From the NCBI GenBank assembly GCA_016801885.1, contig CM028893.1:12139950-12203949 (forward strand): 64,000 nucleotides of DNA, read 5' to 3'. Source of the stretch: Toxotes chatareus (taxonomy: Eukaryota > Chordata > Actinopteri > Toxotidae). Shown in pieces: positions 50,201-61,080 of this stretch (within the stretch, counting starts at the first letter, position 1; each line of letters starts with the position of its first letter). The position numbers and the translations under genes are program-made. The notes beneath the pieces are model-generated. The model was given only the letters and a program-made list of their open reading frames with translations, had not been told where the DNA came from and did not search any database.

Positions 50201-53200
50201 CTGTATATGTCTATTTTTTTGTGTGTGAAATGTACAAAAAGGAACATTTTATTACCGACTTTAGAATTTAAAAGTTTATGTAGCCTTGGAAAGAGCCAGT
50301 GTTGCATTGATAACAATGCTGAAACTAAACAAAAAATAAATAAATAAAGCATCACTTTACTTTTTAAAGGAATTATAACACACTCAACAAAAAAAGAATC
50401 ACGTTCCTCTGGAGGTACTCACAGGCACAGTGTAGAGTTTGAGACCCTCCAGCTCTGTCCTGTTTGTTATAGCAGTACAGTTGTTTCCTGGCAGGAAGAA
50501 CTGAAATGAAAAGCGATGTGGTTAAAGACAGAAGAAAGAAAAACAGGAGATGATGGCAAAGACAGTGAAAAAGGAACTTACAAAGTTGAGGATCGCCATG
50601 AGCAGGGTGATGAGAACACACAGTGTGACCACAAACAGTCGCAGCACCGCCCTGGTGGAGACGCCACGGGACAGTCCTGATATCCACTGGACACCCAAAG
50701 GTATCTTGGAGCGCCACTTCTGAAAACGGAAAAACATCCAAACACACATTGAATACTAAAGTGCTGAGGGTCACTGTAAAACCTTTTCCAATTCATAGCA
50801 CCAAGGCCCTGCAAGTTGATTTTCATATCATGCTGCAACAATGAAAGCCAGGAAGGTCTGAACCAATTATGCTCTTGAGTAATGACAAATTATTTTGCCA
50901 TTTGAACTTAATTTTTAACATTTTTTTTTAGAGTCTCTCGTGGTAAACTGCTGCTGCCACTGACAGATACTACAAACATACCACCAGTGTTTGTTTACCT
51001 CCAAGTATCCGGTGAAAGAGATGGACAGAATCAGCACAAGCACAGGGAAGGTTGCACCGTAGGAAACTGCCATCACAAAGTTCCTAGGAGGGATGAACAT
51101 TTATCATTGAATTAAATTATTTATTCCTTCTTTAATAAAAAGTGTGTTTGTGAGCTGACAACCAAGGGACTAAGTGGCAAGCTAGTGATGGCCAAGCAGG
51201 TTAGTGAGTGAGAGAAAGACATTTTTATTAAAGGAAGTGTCTCTGTGCTTAATTTCAGTTTCTTTTTTGGAACTTGGTGAAAATCAACACATTTGCAACC
51301 AAAATGTTGCTGCATGTGTGAATGTGAGCGAAGTGCTACTCACTTTTCAGAGACGAGCATCTGGACAGCGAAAAGAGTAACGAAGACGAAAGCCATGCAG
51401 CTTATTGACTGGTGCAAACCCTTCACCTCTGAAAAGCGAAACTGCAAACACAAGCACACGGGTATTACTACATTTACTGAAACTGAGACAGCTTGAGGAC
51501 ATTTAAGGTTATACTGAATGTACCTGTTTCTCTAAGCTAAGGTCGTTAAACAGCAGAGTCAAACAGTTGAGCTTCTTTGCTCTCCTCCTGACAAAATGAA
51601 AGAACATCGATCGAATATGATCAGAGATAAATAGATAAATAGTAGTATAAACAAATAACTGTAAAAAAAGAGCAAGAAATCAGTCTGTCATAACATGAAT
51701 TTACACAAAAACTTACCCTGCAATGTCCAGTGTGTCCAGTGATCCCCTAACACCATTATCCACAACCAAACTGGGAAGAAATAAGAACATTAGACACAGC
51801 TTTATCCAGGATTCAACTATTGAGAATATAATATGGTAGTAAATCAAACGTGTTTATTTTATTCTAATTCTACTTAGGTTAACAATGCTGATGTATTTAG
51901 AATATGTTTCTAAGTCAATTTGAATATTTCTGGAAACTTACCAGCAGGAGTTGTTCTGACTAAGTCTTTCCTGGAACAAACACACATACACACACACCGT
52001 CAACATGACCTAATATAACCTCTTTAAATTATACAGTACATAGTTTATGATCATACACAGGTGGGGGACAGACAAAGGTGTGGTGTGGTGTCTAATATTT
52101 GCTGAAGGAATATTATAAAGCCTTGGCGTCCCTGTCAGAAAAAAACGAGTACACTTACAATAAAAAATAATACGATTAAATTATTTATGCACATGAATCA
52201 TGTCTGTGTATACTGCATGTTGCACAGCTCAACATGTGGGAGAAGCTAGGTAACAAATACATACTGTAGAAAGTTGTGACTGGTTCATGACAACACTGGG
52301 CGGGATGATCGCCTTCTTGGAGGACGTGGCATCGGGGTTGCTGAGGTCAGCGAAGGGGTGAATAGTCTGCCAGGACTGAAGGTACTGAGACATCCGGACC
52401 GACGCCCGCTGCCTGGTCTCCCCTGATGCAAGAGTGTTTCCCTGAAATTAAGATTGTGATTATTTTTGATACTTGCCTGCCCCTGCCTGAGAGTACCAAA
52501 AAAAAAGGAACCTTGATAACAGATTACAATTCATGCACTACACACTGCACACCAACCAGTTTAGGCCTCCTGGAGATGCTGTCCGGCTTTCGGGGGTCAA
52601 TCACCAGGTAAGTTTTTCGTCCTTTAAGAAGAGGATCCCGCCTCCCCCCATCCCCATCCTCCACTTGGTATGCTCCATTCAAGTGCTGCAATGTCTCCTC
52701 TGTGATGTGGACTCGTCTATTAACAACAACAGTGACAATAAAGTTTCAGGTTAAAAAAATAAAATGCAATAGCGTACAGTTTTTAGATTATTATTGTTAT
52801 TCTATCATGAAAAAATCTTTTGCAAATTTTTACTGTCTCTGAATAGATGTTCAGACTCACCCAGGAAGACCTCCAGACTCCATGTGGTTGGCTAGTGTTA
52901 CATCATGTGACCACACATCATACTGCCACTTCTGCAAGCCGATCACACCACAGAGCACGTTGCCAGTGTGAACTCCCACCCGCATGCTGATCTCAACGCC
53001 TGTTGCCTCACGCAGTTTACTACGAGGAAACAAAGCGAATTTTATTATCTTGCAAAAATATTGAGTCCCGCTAACCTCTGACACTCTTTTATTCAGTATC
53101 TCCAGTTGTACTCAGAGCAGAAAAAAGTGTCTGAATATTAATGTTTGGTTGTAAAACAAGTTAAAACCTCTTTTCATTTTCGGAGGCCGCCACATGAATA

Positions 53201-56200
53201 AAACTGTATCCTAACTGAGAGAGTCCAATTAAGATTTAGCAAGGGGAAATGTCAATCTCAGATCTGGGAATGAAGGGTTTATGTACAAAATATATTTCTG
53301 TTTCATCTCCTTGTTTTTCACATAATAAATACCTGTTTTAAATTTCATAAAACTGAGCACTAACACCACATTTAATGCAAAAATGCCACAAAAACTAAAT
53401 ATTTCCACATTTAATCTGGTTGGTGCAAACAGAACAAAAACCTCTGAAAATGGGCACAGTATTTTATGGACAAGTACATATTGTCGTGCTTCTAAATTGT
53501 GTAACTGTGCACTTTCAGCTATAATATATAGTGTGGTTTTAGCTGTAGAAGAAAGAATAGGGAAATAAAAGTGGCATGAGACCTATGAGGAAGTTATACA
53601 GAGTACAGTGAAATCAGATGCAAATCGGGAACACTGAGTAGCTTTTATTCCTGTGGCTGGAAAAACAGGAATCAGGCAGGAGGCCCATCATCACAAAAAC
53701 AGCACAGCAAGAAAACACAACACAAATTCAGAGAGACTTTTTTCTAGAAATAAGGGAGACAGGACAGAGACAACAGAAAAACAACAACAAAACTGGACTT
53801 CAAATAAACTGACCTGATGGCAGTGCACATGTCCAGCCCCATCTGAACACAGTTCTTGGCGTGGGTGGGAATGGGGTCAGGCAGACCAGATACACAATAG
53901 TAGCAGTCACCCAGGATCTTAATGCGAAGACATCCATTCATCTAAAGATAGAAAGAAATGAGAGCGGGGGTGGGGGGGCCAGGTCAGACACAGACTTCAG
54001 AACTAACACAAAACTAGTCTTTGTGAAGAAATAAAGGTTTTATTTTGGGATAGATGTGGAAGTATTTTTACCTTAGCTATGTCGTCGAATCTGCCAAAGA
54101 GCTTGTTGAGCACAGCAACCAGCTCTTCTGGAGAGCAGGTACTCGCCAGCTTTGTGAAACCCACAATGTCCGCATACAGGATGCTACACAAATCCACAGA
54201 GACAGACACAAGTGTTAGGCACATACACGTATGATTACAGCCTGAAATAGTGTTTAGCATCTTTTGAGATATGACAGGCAAGTGTTGACTGGGCTGTAAC
54301 TTTCTGGAAACATTTCAACAACATCACCACGACAGCGTCACAGTGTGATAATCACCTGACATCTCTGTGCTGCCGTATATAGAGGCTGTGAAAGTTGTGG
54401 AAGTTGGACTCATTCTCCTTATCGCTCTTAGGCTTGGACAGCCTCTTTATCACCTCCGTTTTCAGCTCCATAGCGATGTAGCGTGGCAACACCGACAGCA
54501 GGAGCTGCTCCTGTTGCCAAGGAAACAGATAGGACGGGGGTTTAAGATGAGTGTGGAGAAGGTGGGTGACGAGGTTTTGAGACCTTGTACACAGGGACAC
54601 TGGATGCCTGTCTTACAGAGGCGTCAATCTGTTCAGAGCAACGTAAAAGAAACAGGCGGACATCAAAAGCCTCCTTGAAGCGACGCCATGTTTACTCAGT
54701 GGATCACGTTTCATCTATTTGTTTACTCGCTGTGAATAAGTGTCCATTTGGGTTTACCTATTCTATTGCCGCTGGGCTTCAGACAAGTGAATGATTAATC
54801 TATTATTGGCCTAATAGCCAGAAAAGCATACAGTCACCAAACCCAGGCTGTCCATGTAAAGAGGCCTTTAATGAGAGCAATTACACATAACGATTTTAAA
54901 TCAAAGTGAATGAAACAAACTACGTGGATCTAATCATTTTATCAAGTACGATGTTGTGGGATAAAAGTTGGCTTTGCACTAAAGATATCTGAAAGAAAAT
55001 GATCATCATTCAGCCACTTTGACTCACGTCAGTAACAACTGAGGTGAAGAAAAAATAAAAGACTGACCCAGGCTTTCTGCTGAACAAAGCCGTTAATATT
55101 CTCTGTAACTGAAGGACAACAAAGTTAAACTGAAGCAATGCTGTCAGAAAAGCTGGAGATTTAACCTGCTGATATTTCCTGATTTCCTTCTGGGAACGTA
55201 TGACACTGAACTCCTCTCTCTTCTGATTGGATATCCTGAGATCGTGCTCGGTCGTCCACAGGTGGAAAATCCCGATGCAGTTCACACACACAAACAGGAC
55301 CGCATTCGCCACGAGCTGAGGAGGAAGTCAGGGGACAGATTATTGATACTTTATCAGTTATCCTCTTGTATTGTGAGCTGAATCACTACCGTGATGTCAG
55401 TCAGAAAACAGAAAATTTAAAACCACACTCTGGTATTTACAAAGACATAAAACCGGTTATGTCAGACCAGGTTTTAGACTTCTCCGTAAATCCATAAAAG
55501 GTTATGTAGATCAGATTTGCATTTTTTTCCAGGCAAACTGTAAATGCCCCCGGTCACAAACCACACAACTGTATTGAGCAAACTCAACCAAGCTTCACAC
55601 AATGTTTGAATTTGGACTCTAATTTGCAAAAGCCGCACATCTCTTAAGATGGGCGTGACATTTGCTTATTTTTGCCTATATTTACATTTCTAGCTTTATT
55701 ATGTGCAACTGTTTTGCTTTTCACCGCTGATAAAAATCTGCACTTTGAGACGTAACTGTGATTATTATGTACAGTGGAGATGCATTTAAAAGAAAAAGGG
55801 AAAAATGGTAAAATGTATTCAAACACTGCAAATCTTCACCTGCACAGCCAGGTCTGGTGTCTCTGGGCTTCTGATAGAGACGTAGGTGCTGATGATGATG
55901 ATGTGTGAAACACTGGTCCCAATCCCAACCATGAGGGCCCAGGCCAGAGACAGAGGCAGCACCGTGTAGACGCTTAGAGAGAGGAAGAGGAAAAACGCTA
56001 CCTGAGGAGGCGAGAGAGTTGGAGGAGACAGAGGCATGAGCGGAAAGATGCAGAGAGTTAGATGTTAACAATTAAAGAATAACTACAACTAAAATAAAAC
56101 TCATTATTTTTTTCTCTCTTTGCTTCCTCCTCACCTGTTCCCACGTAGTGACAGGTCCTCCAGTGAAGATGAAAACTATGGCAGTGATGTACAGCGTCCC

Positions 56201-58495
56201 CCAGACAAAGAGCGCCAGGGCTCCTCCACAGCGCCTCACCGTGGCCAGCCAAGGCAGACAGACGAGCAGCGCAGCACTCAGACACAGAACCACGCACACC
56301 GCCGCCAGAGCACCGACATGGATACTGATGTTCTGCGCCGAGATGGACGAGAGCAGCAGATTAGAGCATTACTCTTCTAACAAAATCACTCTGTCAGTTC
56401 TCTCAAAGCTTTAAAATCACTCTGACTCATCTCCTCCTTGAATTATAGTCAAACGGGTTTGTTATTTTTGCATGTCAGTCAGTCTTAAAAGCTGTTACTT
56501 AAATTAAGAAATTTCAACAGCAGACAAGACAGCTGGGAAGGAGCAGTTTGTTGCATCGTCCAGTTCTGACTCAGGTGTTTTCTGTATCCAACAACCCAAA
56601 TTAAAACGTCTTTTATTCATCAGAGATGAAAGCCACGCTGAGTTTTAAACCGCTCGTGCAATGTTTTTAATCTGCTCCTGCCATGTGACGTTAAGGTATT
56701 TTAATTTAATCAGAGTTCCTTTGACTTTTGTTTTTCTTTTCAGTGTTCGAGGTTTCACTTTCCATACACCAGCCTTTAAACAACTTCATTAGTAGTGCAT
56801 TCAGCAGCTCAGTGTGTACCACATATTTAACTTTTACAAAACAGTTTAATATTCAGTATGTAGTTTTTTTAAATTGTTTTTTGGGGGAATTATGCCTTTA
56901 TTAGACACAGGAAATGAGGGACAGAGATGAGGAATGATGTCCAACAAAGGCTGCCACAAAAAAAAAAAAATTAGAAGAGTTTAAGAGCTTTACAGGACAT
57001 TTCATGTTTATTTTAGGTTTTAATTGTCACTGCAGTTTTGTCCAACCATGTTCCACTAGAAACAGCTTTTACAGGTCAGTGAGGTCAGCTTAACCTAACC
57101 TAACCTAAATCATGACTTTTATACTACAGGTGGATACAAATGACCTACATGGGCCTTGTTGTCATGTGTGCAGCTGTTCTGTGCGAATGCGAAGGCATGT
57201 AGACTTTCTAATTGAAGCATGTTGAGAATGTTGTGGCGATTTGGAAGAACAGGTTTAATGCTCCATTTCCTTGGTCCCATTGGAGTTTGCTCTAAAATGT
57301 GTTTCAGTAAACAGTTACTACTCTGATGCAGTGGAAACAAAGATGGAAATATTTTAAATCTCCTCTGCAGCTTGTTCTTCTCAGTTCACAGAGACCAAGA
57401 TGATACTTTGAATTTGTGCTTGATAAATAACTATTGATGGATTATCTAAACCTTTATGTACAAACACACAGCACATTCTCTCTGCCTCACCCTTCCTGTG
57501 GTGGGAATGAGTACGATGATGGCCACGCAGAAGGCCAAAGACAGCACCAGTCCAGACAGCATGGCCGGAGTCTCCTCCACACACTGCAGAAAAGCCCTGT
57601 GGATCGCCTGATAGCAGCAACACACTCCATCCTTCACGCTCTGCCTGGACCTGGTGCTTCGCCTGTCTTGGTCCTCGTCTCCATCCTCCTTGTCCAACCT
57701 GACGTCGATGCTGTACCTTGTGTGGGTGACTTGGGATGAAACGTCTGGGAAAGCAGGTGAACTGCCACTGAGTGAGTTTTCTTCTTCCCTTTTAACTGTT
57801 AAGTCTGTTTTGGAATTGTCTCTGTTTTCATCTGGATTATTTTTTGTGGTGTTGTTAGACTGAGGAGTGTCTAAACTGGGATCTGAGGAATTGACCGGAG
57901 AGATAGGGTTCGTCTTTTCAAACGAGCTTCCATCAAGCTCGGATAACTCCTCATCACAGAAGTCAGTGCTGAAACTAGTGCAAGCGTAACCAGGGCTGGA
58001 TTTTGTGCTGCTGTAGTCCGAGTCGCTGCAGCCGTTTGTTTGCGGTGAGGTACTGTGTTCTGTCTGCAGCCTGTCACAGGATGAGTTGACCCCGACATCG
58101 TGATCCACAGCCTCCAGGGTCACAACTGTTCCCCTCAACAAAGAACTGAGAGGTTCAGGGGCCTGTGCCGTTTTCACCACGCCAACCTCTACAGAAACCT
58201 GGGATTCACTGAGTCCTGACTTGTTCCCGACAGTGAGATTAGTTCCATTCAGTGTCACGTCATTCCCGTTTTTTGTGCTGTCATTTCCTTGCACAATGTC
58301 AACAGCACTGCTTTCTGCAGATTTTTTAAAATCATCTGTTGTTTGACTGAATTCATCAAGCTCCAGGATATCCCCTCCGGTGATTTTGCCCTTCCCATCG
58401 CTGGAATCAACCACAATGTCCGGCATCAAAGACACCTGCGATGCTTCTCCTCCAGGCTTCTCCTTATCCTGAAAACCTTGTGACTCGTCCGGCAT
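47256..58495 (-). CDS. adcy4: Transmembrane adenylyl cyclase, type 4-like (AC2/4/7 group)
   Basis: Makes cAMP from ATP at the plasma membrane, stimulated by G-alpha-s. Twenty-five coding exons: 58495-57491, 56332-56135, 56001-55840, 55315-55166, 54510-54356, 54183-54072, 53941-53814, 53019-52861, 52716-52557, 52441-52265, 51970-51942, 51770-51717, 51587-51524, 51441-51344, 51083-50999, 50719-50582, 50500-50423, 49875-49700, 49194-49110, 48978-48820, 48610-48464, 48335-48228, 48045-47931, 47701-47577, 47390-47256; 1333 residues. C1a (about 545-745) keeps both metal aspartates (ILYADIVGFT, LGDCYYCVSGLP). C2 (about 1125-1330) keeps KTIGSTYMAA and DIWGNSVNVASRMDSTG. Both six-helix membrane blocks are present, and the second has NxS/T sites in its loop. 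FTGGPVTTWEQ and KPGVLKDPQIM fit ADCY4 better than ADCY2 or 7 from memory. The first 305 or so residues are an acidic, Ser/Asn-rich extension absent from human ADCY4 (1077 aa). A TGA follows QLSPQF. Confidence 0.8.
49309..49324. repeat. Poly-C run in adcy4-like intron
   Basis: Sixteen consecutive C on the plus strand, a likely site of sequencing or assembly length error, inside an intron. Confidence 0.9.
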
Positions 58496-60726
58496 CGTGA
58501 CCCGTGAGAGTGTGAGGGAGGGATCTTGCCGTCTGTCGACCTGTCACTTTGCTTTATCTGGTTGTCCGTCTCTCTGTCACCTTGTCTACATGATAAATAC
58601 ACACTAGAGCGGTGCTTACGTCTTTATGCTTTCCTTGGCTTTGCAGCAAGGAGAACTTCACCCAATGTCTGTGTGACAGACTACATCAATTTAAACTAAA
58701 GAATCTGGCTATTTCCAGACTGTCAACTGATACAGATTATGATGATGTTGATGATGAAGATGGCGACACTCGTTCTCTGTGAGGTTACATAGATCCTTTA
58801 AGGTCCCAAAGATCGCTGATAAGTAATCTTAAACCAATGTATAATCTTCTTTGAAGAGCGCTGATCCATACTGCGTGGAAGAAGAGTCTCGCTGCAGAAG
58901 AAGAGAGATTACAATGAGAAAAAAATACAGAAGAATCAGCATAGAACAAAAAATAAAGACAAACATACATTTTCACTGCTTAACATTTCATGTGTTAGCT
59001 CGAACACTGTGCTTGCCGATAATGTGAGCAAGGATGTTGTACCTGCGCATGGTTTTAATGCCATTTAAATGACAAACTCCTTCTAGTCATTTCCCCATTA
59101 TGCAAAAAACTTGTTAGTCTAGCTGCAGCCTCTTCCCCACTGACACGCACTCATGTACAGCACACATACACACCATTCAATTGTGTACTGGAATGACCTG
59201 TCAGCGACGCACCCAGTGCACATTAAAAACATTTTTTCCTGTCACCACCTACACGCTGGTGGTTTGCTCTGATCTTCCTCTCTGTTGCTTTCCTCTTTTG
59301 GTTCTCCTTCCCTGTCATCTGACTCTGTCAGAAACACAACTGTCACTTAAACTGTACAGATTATACCCAGTATCAGTATTCAACCCAACCTGCTCCAATG
59401 CCACCAACAATTCCAGGATTAAAAATATCTTTTTAATCTGCCTCCTCTGCCGCAGGTAGATATCTGATTCAGTAGCAGAGTCACAGAGGGATTACCCAGC
59501 CATTCATTTGATTCATCCATTCACCTCAATTGACATACTCGATGTGGAAAACTGTGCCCTTTTAAATGAAATAACAATCTGGTTTTTTTTTTTTTTTTTT
59601 TTACAATTTTACAAAGAAGGCTCTGCGTCTTTTTAAGGTGGAAACACTTCTGTCTACATGACAGTACATTTATTGTTCTTGTGTGAATCGATGTTCCACT
59701 GGTGTCCTTTTTCCCTGTCTACTGGTTTCAGTACTCTGTTCTGGCTGTCTGTGAAACACTTCGCAAAATGCAGAGGGGGCTTTCCAAAACTTTGCTCAGA
59801 TCTCTTTGCAGATCAAAATCAAACAAAGAATATTGTATTTTTACTTGTTTTTATTGAATACTCCATAATGAGTGATGTCTTACAATTAATCCATCAGTCT
59901 GACTGTTAGCTTCTGTAAAATGTCAGAAATCTTTGAAAAATGTCCATCACAACTTTTCAGAAGTCCTCAAATTGCTTTTCTTCGAAAAGCATACAAGGAC
60001 AAACAAAAGCAGCTCATCCTCATATCTGAGAGGATGCAAACAGCTCATGTTTGACATTTTTGCTTGAATAGGTAATCTTCTGCTGAGTGATTAGTCGATT
60101 AATTGACTTATCTAATTGTATCAGCTTTTTTATGATGAATATTACATGTGCATCCAGTTTCTTCAGTGATTCCAGAAATAAAATCTACTTTTCTCATGGG
60201 GAATGCCCTCCAGATTCAAATGAAAATGACAGTTATTTGGGTCAAACTGTCCAAGCATACAATTCACAAATACAGACTATGACTACACTAGTGGGTAAAA
60301 ATGTGCTAAAGCTATCTTTAAACTCTTTAAACTCGCTTTATATGTGGTGTAACGGTGGATGGCAGCAGGTAAAACGCATTATAAAAATTTGGACACTTGA
60401 ATAATCCTCTAGTTAAAGCATGGAGTCGTCTCTAATGACAAAACATCTTTTATTGGTCACGTCATTATTTTTATTATTCGCTTAATTATCATTAAGCTAT
60501 TGTTTACTGCCAATCCTATGGCAAATCCCATACCGAATAGTTAAAGTTATCTTGTGATATCAATATGCGTTAACCTGTTTAACTTTAATCAATAGGATTA
60601 CTTGTGTAATTGGACAAAACAAAAACACACAAAAAAAAACCCCCTCTGGGTTTGGACATGAACATGTTAGCACGGAAAGCAATTTAAAGGACGATCATGA
60701 GCTGTAAAGATGAATAATTTTCTTAC
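58496..60726 (-). other. adcy4-like 5' leader and first intron
   Basis: A minus-strand acceptor (CTTCTTCTGCAG) ends at 58892, so the first coding exon probably begins at 58891 with about 395 bases of leader. From there to 60726 the DNA is intron-like, with a poly-T run at 59583-59602 and a dispersed repeat at 59911-60125. No other gene is supported. Confidence 0.5.
59911..60125 (+). repeat. Dispersed palindromic fish repeat, partial copy
   Basis: Contains TTCTGTAAAATGTCAGAAAT, AAGTCCTCAAATTGCTTTTC and GATTAGTCGATTAATTGACT. Same family and orientation as 31839-32115; the start is missing. Confidence 0.6.
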
Positions 60727-61080
60727 CTCATAGTTTTTTTTACATTGACGTCTGTCTCTTGTCGCTCTCTCCCTTTTAACGTTAGTTTGCTCACAGACTT
60801 TAAGATTAATTTCCCTCCGCGTCTTTATCGCTCAGCTGCCACCGTCCTCCTCTCACTCTTGTCGGAGAGCACTCACAAACACAGCCGGCCTTTCCCCAGC
60901 GGGTAACAAGTCCAATTAATTCCACCTTAAAATCGCACTTTTCTCCTCCAGGGAGACAGACGACCTCACAGCCTGCGTCTGTGTCAGGTTCCAGCGCGAG
61001 GCAGGTGAGCGCGGGGGCGTGCGCACTCGACGGCACCAGCACGAGCGCTCTGGTTCAGCTATGCAAACACGAGGAGGTAA
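60727..61080 (-). promoter_or_regulatory. adcy4-like non-coding exon 1 and CpG-rich promoter
   Basis: A strong minus-strand donor (ATGAG followed by GTAAGA) ends a putative exon at 60727. Upstream, 60820-61060 is the most CpG-dense stretch of the right end and includes a GCGGGGGCGTGCGC segment resembling EGR/SP sites. A 78-residue minus-strand ORF here has no recognisable motif and is treated as leader. Confidence 0.5.

Noticed and set aside
60806..61042. 78-residue minus-strand Cys-containing ORF
   Set aside because: Lies in a CpG-rich block ending in a splice donor, better explained as adcy4-like non-coding exon 1.
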